In this document: positions 44,068 through 52,246 of the stretch, piece after piece
How positions within the stretch are numbered: position 1 is the stretch's first letter
How the letters are laid out: every line of letters begins with the position of its first letter
Origin: Streptomyces coeruleorubidus
Lineage (GTDB): Bacteria; Actinomycetota; Actinomycetes; Streptomycetales; Streptomycetaceae
Reading direction: 5' to 3'
Assembly: GCF_008705135.1 (NCBI RefSeq)
Contig: NZ_CP023694.1
Coordinates: 620,001 to 684,000 of the forward strand
DNA: 64,000 nucleotides
Translations under genes and position numbers: made by a program
Notes under the pieces: generated by a model
What the model was told of the DNA's origin: nothing
Database searches by the model: none
The model's input: only the letters and a program-made list of their open reading frames with translations

Positions 44068-45269
44068 AAGGACCCCTCTTCGGAGTGGGTGGTGCCGAGG
44101 GCAAGGCCATGGATGATCCAGTCGCGGCCCGGCGGGGCGCCCAGGGCGGCGCCGAGATCGGCCTGCTGCCAGGAACCGACGGGGCGGCCGTACAGGCCGT
44201 GTCGGACTGCGGCCACATGGGCCAGGTGGACGGCGAAGCCCGCGCGCAGGTGTGTCCGGCGGATCAGTGGCGCATCTGCGCCCGCCGGACAGCCGTAGCC
44301 CAGCAGGACGGCGCCCGTGTCCGCGATCCACGCCTGACCGGCGGCCCAGGCGGCGAGCGTCGGCCGAGCCTCCCCCACAGCAAGGCGTCGCAGGGTGCCG
44401 TCGGGCGCCAACCCGACGAGTCCGGGCTCAGGTTCGCCGACGGCCACGCACCAGCCGACTGCACCGGCGCTCGCTTCGTCGGCCGTGGCGAGCACCGCAC
44501 GCAGGGCGTCCCTCGGCGGGGTGCCCCGCAGGGGTGGCCGGGCGCTGCGGCGGGCCAGCAGCTCGCCGGGCGTGGGCACGTCCACGGCCTGGTGTCCCAC
44601 GTCTGGTGACGGGACCTGGTGTGCAACCTCGGGCCAGGAAACCCCACCTGCCTCCTCGGCCAGGAGAACTCGGCGCGGGCTCCGGGCCACGGGAACCGCT
44701 GGCACCTCGTCGGACTGCGCGAAGTGCAGAGCGGCAAGGGGGGCTTGGTCACCCCTGTCAAGACCGCCCCCGTCGAGGCCTACCGTCGCCGGTGCCCCAC
44801 CCAGCGCGCGCCCCGCGAGCCACAGCGCCCCGGCGGCGTGCCCGGTGTCCAGCAAGATCAACGGCCAGGCACGGTGGCCGTAGTGCGAGACCGTGCGCTG
44901 CGGGGTGGCGAACAGTTCGACGGTCGCCCCGGGCGGCGCGCCGCCGGGCTCCGGGCCGAGGCAGTGCACACGGTGGCGCAGTGGGTCGTATCCGTAACGC
45001 CCGGGTGGCAGCGAGCATCCGGTGCCCACGACGAGCCGGGTGTCCACCGGGTGCAGTGCGCCCGCGGACGGGGCGGGCCGCAGCCGTCCGGCACCGTCCG
45101 AGGCCGCCAGGGAGAGGCGGAGCAGCCGACCCAGGTCGAGCTCCCCCGGGCATCCCTCCGGGAGCGAGCGCGGCTGTCCCGGCCACGGGTGGACGGCGGG
45201 CCCGGCGGGCGTGTCCGGTCCGGGCTTCTCGGGGGAACGGGCGCGGGCGAGCGCGGTGACGAGATCCAC
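44064..45269 (-). CDS. SagB-type (ThcOx/nitroreductase-like) azoline dehydrogenase
   Basis: The 401-aa protein has the SagB-type flavin dehydrogenase pattern: LGRLLRLSLAASDGAGRLRP with APSAGALHPVDTRLVV (about 65-80), YGYDPLRHRVHCLG, and a second half with LAAWAAGQAWIADTGAVLLG and THLRAGFAVHLAHVAAVRHG. In TOMM pathways SagB uses FMN to oxidise azolines to azoles. The two halves look like a duplicated nitroreductase fold. It lies between YcaO and ABC genes, overlapping the latter by 4 bases. It implies that at least some rings in the peptide become oxazoles rather than oxazolines. Confidence 0.85.
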   Translation of the reverse strand: MDLVTALARARSPEKPGPDTPAGPAVHPWPGQPRSLPEGCPGELDLGRLLRLSLAASDGAGRLRPAPSAGALHPVDTRLVVGTGCSLPPGRYGYDPLRHRVHCLGPEPGGAPPGATVELFATPQRTVSHYGHRAWPLILLDTGHAAGALWLAGRALGGAPATVGLDGGGLDRGDQAPLAALHFAQSDEVPAVPVARSPRRVLLAEEAGGVSWPEVAHQVPSPDVGHQAVDVPTPGELLARRSARPPLRGTPPRDALRAVLATADEASAGAVGWCVAVGEPEPGLVGLAPDGTLRRLAVGEARPTLAAWAAGQAWIADTGAVLLGYGCPAGADAPLIRRTHLRAGFAVHLAHVAAVRHGLYGRPVGSWQQADLGAALGAPPGRDWIIHGLALGTTHSEEGSL

Positions 45270-45279
45270 GAGGCCGCCC

Positions 45280-46659
45280 TCACATGTGAGGTGGAGGAGC
45301 CAGGGTGAAGTCCTCCGGCGCGCTCGGTGCGGTCGTACGCCAGCCGCGGCCGGTGGCGATGTCGGCGAGGCGCGGGCTGCCGAAGTAGCCGAAGGCGGCC
45401 GGGGCGTTCGGAATGAGTCCGGAGACGAGGACGCGGGCGACGCGCAGCGGTGTCTCGGCCACGTCCTCAGTGGTGAGGTCGAACGTCATGATGCGGTGGC
45501 CGCGGTCGTGGAGGGCGCGCTCCAGCCGGTCCCGGCTGCCGGGCTCGACCGCGTCGACAGGCATGATGCCGTGCGCGGGTTCGGTGAATCTCCGAGCCTC
45601 GGGGGCCATCCGTTCATCCAGCCAGACCTGGACGTGTGCGCCCAGGTCCCGTACGTGCTCGAAGTGTTCGCCGCACGCGTCGAGGTAGCGGCGGTCCTCG
45701 CGGTGGTCCAGGTAGAGGCCGCGGGCGAGGAGTCCGGCCTCGACGGCCTGGAAGACCCAGCCGTCGGGATCGGTGAGCCCCTGGGTGAACACCCAGGTGT
45801 GGACGGCCTCGAGCACGGCCTTGCGGGCGGCCTCGGCCGGGTCGTACTTGCACGCGAACCCGGCGGCGTAGAGGCCGAGCCGGGGGTCGTGGACGAGCGC
45901 GGCCATGCAGGGGGCGAACTCCGAGGGCATCTCGACGAGGTGGACGTCGAGCCCGGATCCGGCGAGGTCGTCGGTGAGGCCGGGCACACTGGCCGGGTCG
46001 ATGCCGCGGGTCGGGCCGTCGAGGTGCCACCACAGTTCGAGGGCGTCGCGTTCGACGATCTCCAGCAGTCCGCGCTCGATCGCGTCGTCCAGGCCCTGTC
46101 CGGTGGCGATCCCCGCGTAGTTCAGGTGATGGGTTCGGGGCAGTGAACGCAGCTCTCCCTGACGCCAGTTCAGGTGCGTGAGCGCGACGGGTGCCCAGAC
46201 CTCGGCCCGCTCCCCGCCGGGCAGCCGTTCCTCGCCGCGCGTCCACAGGGACGGGGTGTCGGGCGTGAGGGGGCGGTAGGGGAACTTCTCGCGGGCGTAT
46301 TGCCAGTCGGCGTAAGCCGGCAGCTCGCCCGGTCCGTACAGCCGCAGGCCCCTCCCGGTCAGCTCGGCGGCGGTGGCGCGCAGTGGGGCGTCGGGGTGGC
46401 CGGGGGGCGGTACGCGGTTGCCGCAGTACCGCTCGATTCCTTCCGCTATGGCGGCGATGCGGGCGCCCTCGGGGTCACCGAAGGTGGTGCCGAGCGACAC
46501 CCGGTCGGCGGGCCACAGGCCGAGCCTGCGGGCGTCGGCTATCTCAGCGGTGAGCGCGGTGTAGCGGGGTGGCGCGCCCACGGGGTGCTCGACGGGCTTG
46601 ACCTTGCGGACGATGCCGCAGACAGGGTCGACCAGGGCTTCCAGCGGCAGCGCCGTCAT
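45280..46659 (-). CDS. YcaO (SagD-type) azoline cyclodehydratase
   Basis: The 459-aa protein is a TOMM YcaO enzyme. Visible motifs are SLGTTFGDPEGARIAAIAEG and IERYCG (about 56-80, the ATP-binding SxxxExxER-type helix), GIATGQGLDDAIERGLLEIV and ERDALELWW (190-220), and KYDPAEAARKAVLEAVHTWV. The C-terminus is APPPHM, close to the Pro-rich tail used by cyclodehydratases. It uses ATP to activate backbone amides and cyclise Ser/Thr/Cys. The leader-recognition part is a separate protein encoded upstream. Its start overlaps the CocE/NonD stop by 4 bases. Confidence 0.92.
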   Translation of the reverse strand: MTALPLEALVDPVCGIVRKVKPVEHPVGAPPRYTALTAEIADARRLGLWPADRVSLGTTFGDPEGARIAAIAEGIERYCGNRVPPPGHPDAPLRATAAELTGRGLRLYGPGELPAYADWQYAREKFPYRPLTPDTPSLWTRGEERLPGGERAEVWAPVALTHLNWRQGELRSLPRTHHLNYAGIATGQGLDDAIERGLLEIVERDALELWWHLDGPTRGIDPASVPGLTDDLAGSGLDVHLVEMPSEFAPCMAALVHDPRLGLYAAGFACKYDPAEAARKAVLEAVHTWVFTQGLTDPDGWVFQAVEAGLLARGLYLDHREDRRYLDACGEHFEHVRDLGAHVQVWLDERMAPEARRFTEPAHGIMPVDAVEPGSRDRLERALHDRGHRIMTFDLTTEDVAETPLRVARVLVSGLIPNAPAAFGYFGSPRLADIATGRGWRTTAPSAPEDFTLAPPPHM

Positions 46660-48140
46660 CGCAGGATCTCCTGTACGGGGTCGGTGGGGGCGGGGCGGGT
46701 GGGGAGCACGGGCAGGCGAAGCGCCACAGTCCCGGGGTCGACCTCTCGCCGGGAGGCGAGCAGCCGGGTGGCCGTGACCGGGTCGTCGCCGGTGTGGGGG
46801 TTGCGGGCGTGGGCGGGGAAGTGGTGCCCGGCGATCTCCAGGCGGAGCCGGGTGCCCGCGGACAGCCGTCGTGCGAGCCGGCCGAGCGCCACGGTGATCT
46901 CTGCGGCCTGCCCCGGGGGATCCTCCCGCCGGACGGTGCCGACGGCGAGCCGCTCGGCCGCCCCTGTGGGGCTGATCGCGACGAGCCGGGCGACCCAGTC
47001 GGCGGACTGTGTGTCGGCGGTGGCGCGCAGGGCCACCTCTGCGGTGCCGAGGACGTCCAGCGGGCGGGGCAGCGGCGGAGTGACGAGCAGGCAGCGGTCA
47101 GGGGTGCCGCCGTCTGCGGGAATGGTCAAGCCCTCGGATGACACGGGGCGTTCGGGATCGGCCGTGAAGGACGCTCCGTGCAGCAGTTGCAGGCGCTGAG
47201 TGCGTGGCTCGCCCTCCGCGCCCACGGGCAGCCACAGGGGGCTGCCGCCCAGCCCGATCGCGCCACGGTGCCCGGGCTCGAGGTCCCCGGTGAGGGCGAG
47301 GCGGGCCCAGCGCGTATACAGCTCGCCGAGGTTGATCCGGTGTGCCTGCCAGGCGTCGGGGCCGGGTCCGGCGGCGAGACGGTGACCCCACGGGCCCATC
47401 AGCAGCCGTGCCGAGGGCCCACCCCAGCCGCGCCACAGCGTGACGGTGTCTTCGGTGAAGTGGTCGTGGTGGCCGCCCACCGCGAGCAGGGGCACACCGG
47501 CATGCTCCGCGCGGGAGCAGAAGCGGCCGCGCTCGCGGTGCCGCCACAAGCCCGGCCAGGAGGGAAGGCTTCGGCCGAGCCGCCGGGGGAGGTCGCTCAG
47601 CGGCAGGTGGGCGAGTAGGTCGGGCTCTGCGGCGAGGGCCTTCGCCAGGGCCTCCTCGTCGGAGTCGTGCCGGTCACCATGGGCCGCCCACCACCCGGCA
47701 CGGGCCAACAGTCGTTCGACGCCCGAGGGTTCACGAGCCGTCTCGGCGATGCCCAGGGCGGGTACCGCGGCGATGACGGCGTCGGGGCGGGAATCCTCGG
47801 GCGCGTCGAGCGCGAGGACGAGTGCGCAGTGAGCGGCGTAGGAGGCGCCGACCGCCACGAGGCGCCCGTCGCTCCAGGGCTGCTGACGGATCCAGCGGAC
47901 GGTCGCCGCTCCGTCGGCGGCCTCGTTCTCGTACGGGTGCCACTCCCCCGGCGACGCGTGCCGGCCGCGTACGTCCTGGACCAGGGCGGCGAACCCGCGC
48001 CGGGCCCACCCGCGCAGCTCGGCGTGGTGGCGGCGCCGGTCGTAGGGCGTGCGGATGAGGACGGCCGGGAAGGGCCCGTCCCCGTCCGGGAGTCGGGCGT
48101 CGGTGGCAAGGCCCTCGACGACCATGGTGACCAGGGTCAT
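46656..48140 (-). CDS. CocE/NonD-type (S15-like) alpha/beta hydrolase
   Basis: The 494-aa protein has the S15/CocE plan: FPAVLIRTPYDRRR, QDVRGRHASPGEW (about 55-67), the nucleophile elbow VGASYAAHCALV (Ser near residue 98), an alpha-helical cap, the His-containing GPWGHRLAAGPGPD, and a C-terminal jelly-roll domain (LSAGTRLRLEIAGHHFPAHA). These enzymes cleave esters, amides or X-Pro peptides. In the TOMM operon it could remove the leader or trim the modified peptide; this is inferred from position only. It overlaps both neighbours by 4 bases (leader-binding protein before, YcaO after). Confidence 0.82.
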   Translation of the reverse strand: MTLVTMVVEGLATDARLPDGDGPFPAVLIRTPYDRRRHHAELRGWARRGFAALVQDVRGRHASPGEWHPYENEAADGAATVRWIRQQPWSDGRLVAVGASYAAHCALVLALDAPEDSRPDAVIAAVPALGIAETAREPSGVERLLARAGWWAAHGDRHDSDEEALAKALAAEPDLLAHLPLSDLPRRLGRSLPSWPGLWRHRERGRFCSRAEHAGVPLLAVGGHHDHFTEDTVTLWRGWGGPSARLLMGPWGHRLAAGPGPDAWQAHRINLGELYTRWARLALTGDLEPGHRGAIGLGGSPLWLPVGAEGEPRTQRLQLLHGASFTADPERPVSSEGLTIPADGGTPDRCLLVTPPLPRPLDVLGTAEVALRATADTQSADWVARLVAISPTGAAERLAVGTVRREDPPGQAAEITVALGRLARRLSAGTRLRLEIAGHHFPAHARNPHTGDDPVTATRLLASRREVDPGTVALRLPVLPTRPAPTDPVQEILR

Positions 48141-48970
48141 CCGTTCTTCCCCGGCATCGGGGAGACGTCGGGGACGGGCAGAACGGGGTGCTCGGTGACG
48201 GTCAGCGTGCGCAGGTCGACGCATCGGAGCCGACGCCGGGCGGGCAGCCCGCCGGTGTCGGGGGCATCGGTGGCCCACCGGGCGAGGTCGTCGGCGAGCA
48301 GGGCGGCGAGCAACCCGGACGCGGGGGCCGTGAGGTCGACGGGCGTGCCGGACGCGCGAGGCCCGTTCCAGTAGGCGGCCAGCTCACGGTGCGCGGGCGT
48401 GGCGGCGAGCCGACGGGCACGGACGTGCGCCGAGGTGACGTCCCCGGCCGCGGCCGCGAGCGGCTCCACGTACGCCTGCCAACCCTCCCGGTGACAGCGC
48501 AGCCAGGCGATGCCACGCTCCGGCAACCGGTCGGCCGCCTCCCACAGCCCTTCGGGAACGGGGCCGTCGAGGCACCACACCACAGCTGCGGGCTCTTCCC
48601 GGGCCAGAGAATCGGCCAGGTCGTCAGGAGCGGCGGGTCGGGGGTCGGCGCCCGAGGCGCGGAGAAGCTCCGCCAGCGGCTCGGTCAGCCCGGTATCACC
48701 CAGCAGCCGGATGTCCCGGCGCTCGACGGGCCAGGGCGCGCGCCGCAACCCGTCCGCCATGTATCCGGCACTCTCGAAGGCCCCCAGAATCCGGTCGAGT
48801 TCGGCATCCGGCTCGTCGGCGGCCGAGCCGGAGAGCCGGGAGAGGAGGGCACCCTCGTCCGCGTCGCCCGTCCGTACGCTGAGGAACTCCCCGTCGGCCG
48901 TGCGGACGGCGAGCCCCCGCCCGGGTACGGCGACGACCTCGACACCGGATGCGAGCTGGCTGCGCGACAC
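48137..48970 (-). CDS. TOMM precursor leader-peptide-binding protein (C/E1-like partner of YcaO)
   Basis: The 277-aa protein resembles the partner proteins of stand-alone YcaO enzymes. It starts with a beta-rich RRE-like domain (VEVVAVPGRGLAVRTADGEF, LLSRLSGSAADEPD). This is followed by a degenerate ThiF/E1-like fold (RDIRLLGDTGLTEPLAELLR, AAVVWCLDGP, IAWLRCHREGWQAYVEPLAA, RARRLAATPAHRELAAYWNG). No Cys-x2-Cys zinc sites or ATP motif remain, as expected for a protein that only binds the leader and activates YcaO. It is the first gene after the precursor peptide gene (102 bases) and overlaps the hydrolase gene by 4. Confidence 0.82.
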   Translation of the reverse strand: MSRSQLASGVEVVAVPGRGLAVRTADGEFLSVRTGDADEGALLSRLSGSAADEPDAELDRILGAFESAGYMADGLRRAPWPVERRDIRLLGDTGLTEPLAELLRASGADPRPAAPDDLADSLAREEPAAVVWCLDGPVPEGLWEAADRLPERGIAWLRCHREGWQAYVEPLAAAAGDVTSAHVRARRLAATPAHRELAAYWNGPRASGTPVDLTAPASGLLAALLADDLARWATDAPDTGGLPARRRLRCVDLRTLTVTEHPVLPVPDVSPMPGKNG

Positions 48971-49072
48971 TCAGTCCTCCTGTCGGGAAAGGGGCCTTGG
49001 CAGGGCGTGGGCCCGCCCGTCAGGTGACGGGCGAGCCCACGGTCGAGGGTCTGGACCCCCGCTTGCTCTCGC

Positions 49073-49186
49073 TTACTCCTCGGTGTCGTCGAAGGGGTTC
49101 TCGACGAGCGCGTTGGAGTGGGAGGCCGAGTCGTGAGCCAGCTGACCCGGGTCGACGATGGGCGCGAAGATCTGCTCGTTGTCCAT
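49073..49186 (-). CDS. RiPP (TOMM) precursor peptide, 37 aa
   Basis: Too short for routine gene calling, this 37-codon gene has AAGGAGAG six bases before ATG 49186. It starts MDNEQIFAPIVDPGQL, a likely leader, then HDSASHS at residues 18-24, and ends with an acidic tail (FDDTEE). Cyclisable residues are Ser20, Ser22, Ser24 and Thr35; there is no Cys, so only oxazol(in)es can form. His18 and His23 flank the Ser repeat, which would yield a potential N-donor metal site. A Zur-like box lies 61 bases upstream. It is first in the minus-strand TOMM operon. The leader/core boundary is inferred. Confidence 0.82.
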   Translation of the reverse strand: MDNEQIFAPIVDPGQLAHDSASHSNALVENPFDDTEE

Positions 49187-49243
49187 GAACTCTCCTTCAT
49201 CACAAGGGAGGTGCAGCGTTCTGTTGAGCGCCGCACGAGAACT

Positions 49244-50065
49244 CTAATGAATACGATTTTCATATTCTAGATCTGGGAGAGGGTGATCCGGGTAACACAC
49301 CGGCCAGCCGCCCTCGGGGTCACGGCCGACCCGCCCCGCCACCTTGAGGACGTCCGCCAGCAGCCCGGGCGTGACGACCTCTTTCGGCGTCCCGTCGGCC
49401 ACCACCAAGCCGTCCCGCAGGGCGACGATCCGCTCGGCGAACCGGGCTGCGTGAGCCAGGTCGTGAAGCACCATCACCACGGTGAGGCCCCGCTCCTCGC
49501 GCAGCCGGACCACGGTCTGCAGCACGTCGAGCTGGTGGTGCAGGTCCAGATAGGTGGTCGGCTCGTCGAGCAGCAGGACGCGGGTGTCCTGGGCGAGCGC
49601 CATGGCGAGCCGCACCCGCTGCCGCTCACCCCCGGACAGGGCGTCGACGTCACGTTCGGCCCACTGCTCCACGCCGACGTCTCGCAACGCACGCCGTACG
49701 ACGGGGTCGTCGCCCTCGCGCAGCATGCCGAGGGGCCCGCGCGCCGCGTACCGCCCCTGCCGCACGAGGTGCCGGACGGTCATGCCGGGGACGGCAGGGG
49801 CCGACTGGTGCAGCAGCGCGACCCGCCGGGCGGTGGAGCGCCGGGTGAGCCGGGCCAGGTCGTCACCGCCCAGCAGCACGCGCCCCTCGTCCGGTTGCAG
49901 GAGCCCGGCGGCCAGCCGCAACAGGGTCGACTTGCCGCAGCCGTTGAGGCCGATGAGGGCGGTCAGTTCGCCCGGTTCGACGGTCACGTCGACGCCGCGC
50001 AGCACGGGTCGGCCGGGGTAGCCGAAGTGGACTCCCTCGACACTGATCCCCACGGGTTCGGTCAT
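49244..50065 (-). CDS. Siderophore-type ABC transporter ATP-binding protein (FepC/FecE-like)
   Basis: The 273-aa ATPase has Walker A GLNGCGKSTLLRL (about 38-50), Q-loop LLHQSAPAVPGMTV, signature LSGGERQRVRLAMALAQ (about 137-153), Walker B VLLLDEPTTYLDL and H-loop VLHDLAHAARF. It matches the FecE/FepC group serving binding-protein-dependent uptake of metal chelates. It is the last gene of the uptake operon (binding protein, two permeases, ATPase), 19 bases after the second permease gene, and ends 58 bases before the RiPP precursor gene. Confidence 0.93.
   Translation of the reverse strand: MTEPVGISVEGVHFGYPGRPVLRGVDVTVEPGELTALIGLNGCGKSTLLRLAAGLLQPDEGRVLLGGDDLARLTRRSTARRVALLHQSAPAVPGMTVRHLVRQGRYAARGPLGMLREGDDPVVRRALRDVGVEQWAERDVDALSGGERQRVRLAMALAQDTRVLLLDEPTTYLDLHHQLDVLQTVVRLREERGLTVVMVLHDLAHAARFAERIVALRDGLVVADGTPKEVVTPGLLADVLKVAGRVGRDPEGGWPVCYPDHPLPDLEYENRIH
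49247..49263 (-). promoter_or_regulatory. Zur-like box upstream of RiPP precursor
   Basis: ATGAATACGATTTTCAT (49247-49263) fits the Streptomyces Zur 7-1-7 form (TGAAAAT-n-ATTTTCA) with an exact right half and a left half differing at two positions. It lies between the stop of the ABC ATPase gene and the precursor start, so the RiPP genes can have their own zinc-dependent promoter. The surrounding DNA is distinctly AT-rich for this genome. Confidence 0.7.
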
Positions 50066-50084
50066 GCTCTGTCCTTCGTCGACA

Positions 50085-51092
50085 TCAGAACGTTCGGCTC
50101 GGCGTACGGCGTACGACGACCAGCAGCAACCCGGCACCCACGCACGCGGTGAGCGCCCCGACCGGGAGCGTGAGCCGCCCGGAGTCCAGCGCGACCGCCA
50201 GCAGCTGCGACACCAGCTGCGCCGCCGCGTCCGCCCCGCACACCACGGCCGCACCCACGAGGGCGGCCCCGGGCAGCGTCATCCGCAGGTCCGCACCGAA
50301 CACGGCCAGGGCGAGGTGCGGCACGAGCAGTCCGACGAAACCCAGCGCCCCCACCGCGGCCACCGCACCCGCCGTCAGCGCCACGGCGCACACCAGGGCG
50401 AGGGTCCGGGCCCGAGCGGCGGACAGCCCGGCGGCACCGGCGATGTCATCACCGCAGCGCAGCAGGGTCAGCGGCCCGGCCATCAGCCACGCCACGGCAC
50501 CCCAGGCGAGCGCCCACGGCCACAGCAGGTGCCAGTGCTGCCATACACGGCCCTCGGTCGTGCCGACGAGCCACTGGACCACACTGCCCAGCTCACCCGG
50601 CGCCACGAGCAGCACCATGGCCGTGAGCCCGCCGAGCACCGCCGAGACGAGCACCCCGTGCACGGCCGTCTGCGCGGGGTCGCCCCGGCCACGCCCGGCG
50701 AGCAGCCAGAGCAGACCGGCCCCGACGAAGCCGCCCACGCACGCGGACACCACGACGGCGAGGGGCGATTCCCACCCCGCGAGCCCGAGACCGCTCGCGG
50801 TGACGGCCCCGAGTACGGCGCCCGGCGTCACCCCGGTGACCTCCGGCCCGGCGAGGGGGTTGCGCAGGGCGGACTGCAGGACCAGACCCGCCACGCCCAG
50901 GCACGCCCCCGCGCCCAGAGCCACCAACAGCCGGGGCAGGCGGAGCTGGAACACGATGTGCCGCTCCGTCGCGTCTCCGCCCCCGCCGAGGACATCCCAG
51001 AGCACGGCCGGGGACATGCCCCGCCCAGCCGCCAACTCGGCGCAGGCGCACACGACGACGAGCGCGGCGAACACCGCGAAACGCCGGCTCAC
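50085..51092 (-). CDS. FecCD family ABC transporter permease (second)
   Basis: This 335-aa membrane protein has the FecCD/BtuC pattern of about ten helices: RLPRLLVALGAGACLGVAGL (residues 52-71), QSALRNPLAGPEVTGVTPGA, the ATPase-coupling loop GAAGLSAARARTLAL, and GALGFVGLLVPHLALAVFGA. It forms the membrane channel with the first permease for uptake of a metal-chelate. Its GTG start overlaps the stop of the first permease gene as GTGA. The family transports siderophores, haem and cobalamin; here linkage suggests the RiPP complex. Confidence 0.93.
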   Translation of the reverse strand: MSRRFAVFAALVVVCACAELAAGRGMSPAVLWDVLGGGGDATERHIVFQLRLPRLLVALGAGACLGVAGLVLQSALRNPLAGPEVTGVTPGAVLGAVTASGLGLAGWESPLAVVVSACVGGFVGAGLLWLLAGRGRGDPAQTAVHGVLVSAVLGGLTAMVLLVAPGELGSVVQWLVGTTEGRVWQHWHLLWPWALAWGAVAWLMAGPLTLLRCGDDIAGAAGLSAARARTLALVCAVALTAGAVAAVGALGFVGLLVPHLALAVFGADLRMTLPGAALVGAAVVCGADAAAQLVSQLLAVALDSGRLTLPVGALTACVGAGLLLVVVRRTPSRTF

Positions 51093-52246
51093 CGGGACTC
51101 CCCCATTTTGGTCGACACGACTTCAGGACCACTCCCCCGCTCGTCCGCGCCCGACGACGTGGGTGCCTCGGGCCCCGCCGTCGGTCGTCGTCGCGCCGTC
51201 GGCCTCCGCTTGCCCGACCGGAGCAGGGCGACGCCGACGGGCACGCCGAAGAGGGCCGTCCAGGCACCGGCCGGCGTCTCCACGGGCGCCAGCGCGAGCC
51301 GGGCCGGCAGGTCGGCGACGGCCACCACGACGGCACCCCACCCCGCCGACCACGGCAGCCAACGCACCGCGTCGACCGCCGGGTTCAGCCGCCGCGCCAA
51401 GTGCGGGGCGAGGAAGCCGACCCACGCCACGGGCCCGCACACGGCCGTCACCGGCGCGATCAGCACAATGGCGATGGCCAGTGCGGCGAACCGGGCCCGC
51501 TGTGCGCGCACCCCCAGCGCCTCGGCGTCCTCGTCCCCCAGCCGCAGCACCGACAGCACTGGCGCGCACAGCACGAGCGCGGGCATGGCGACCAGCAGCC
51601 AGGGCCACAGGCCGGTGACGTCGTCCCAGGTACGGGCGGAGAGTGAGCCGAGCAGGTAGCGGTAGATCAACTGGAGGTCGAGCTGGTCGGCCATCACCAT
51701 CAGCACGAGCAGCGCGGCCTGCAACGCGGCGGCGACCGCGGCTCCGGTCAGCAGTACGGCGGACGGGCTGCGTCCCAGTCCGGCGGCGAGCAGCGTGAGC
51801 GCACCGCCGAGTGCTGCCCCGCCGATGGCCAGCAACGGCTGGACGGCGGCGGGGATGGACACGGCCAGCACCAGTGGCGCGGCCACTCCCAGCGCGGCCC
51901 CGGAGGACACGCCCAGCATCTCGGGGACCGCCAGGGGATTGCGCAGCGCCTCCTGCAGCACGAGCCCTGCCGCGCCCAGGCAGGCACCGGCGACCAGCGC
52001 CAGCACCAGCCGGGGCACGCGGAGTTCGGTGACGACGACCCCGGCGAGCGTGGCGTCCGCGTCCAGCAGTACACCGGGCAGCCGGTGCAGCGGGACGTAC
52101 GGCGTGCCCAGGCTCAGCGCGCAAGCGGACGCCGCGACCAACAGCCCGATGAGCACGGCAAATTGCCACATCGTGCCGGATCGCGGAAATCGCCTGCCCG
52201 AGATCGCCGTATCTACCGCGCTTTCTGTCGCGGTGCGTGCGCTCAC
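51089..52246 (-). CDS. FecCD family ABC transporter permease (first)
   Basis: The 385-aa protein starts at GTG 52246, overlapping the stop of the binding-protein gene. It has a cytosolic lead of about 24 residues and then FecCD helices with RVPRLVLALVAGACLGAAGL, QEALRNPLAVPEMLGVSSGA, coupling loop EALGVRAQRARFAAL and GPVAWVGFLAPHLARRLNP. It ends in a charged, Pro/Arg-rich tail of about 45 residues not typical of the family. It pairs with the other permease. Strict gene overlaps show one transcript. Confidence 0.92.
   Translation of the reverse strand: MSARTATESAVDTAISGRRFPRSGTMWQFAVLIGLLVAASACALSLGTPYVPLHRLPGVLLDADATLAGVVVTELRVPRLVLALVAGACLGAAGLVLQEALRNPLAVPEMLGVSSGAALGVAAPLVLAVSIPAAVQPLLAIGGAALGGALTLLAAGLGRSPSAVLLTGAAVAAALQAALLVLMVMADQLDLQLIYRYLLGSLSARTWDDVTGLWPWLLVAMPALVLCAPVLSVLRLGDEDAEALGVRAQRARFAALAIAIVLIAPVTAVCGPVAWVGFLAPHLARRLNPAVDAVRWLPWSAGWGAVVVAVADLPARLALAPVETPAGAWTALFGVPVGVALLRSGKRRPTARRRPTAGPEAPTSSGADERGSGPEVVSTKMGESR

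Noticed and set aside
40553..49186. Streptolysin-like or lasso peptide toxin cluster
   Set aside because: No Cys- and Ser-rich core, no immunity CAAX protease, and no lasso B/C enzymes; the linked metal uptake genes fit a metallophore better.
49247..49263. Iron box (DmdR/IdeR) before the precursor
   Set aside because: The actinobacterial iron box is TTAGGTTAGGCTAACCTAA-like; this site has the ATGA/TCAT arms and AT-rich 7-1-7 form of Zur instead. The uptake genes alone would have suggested iron.
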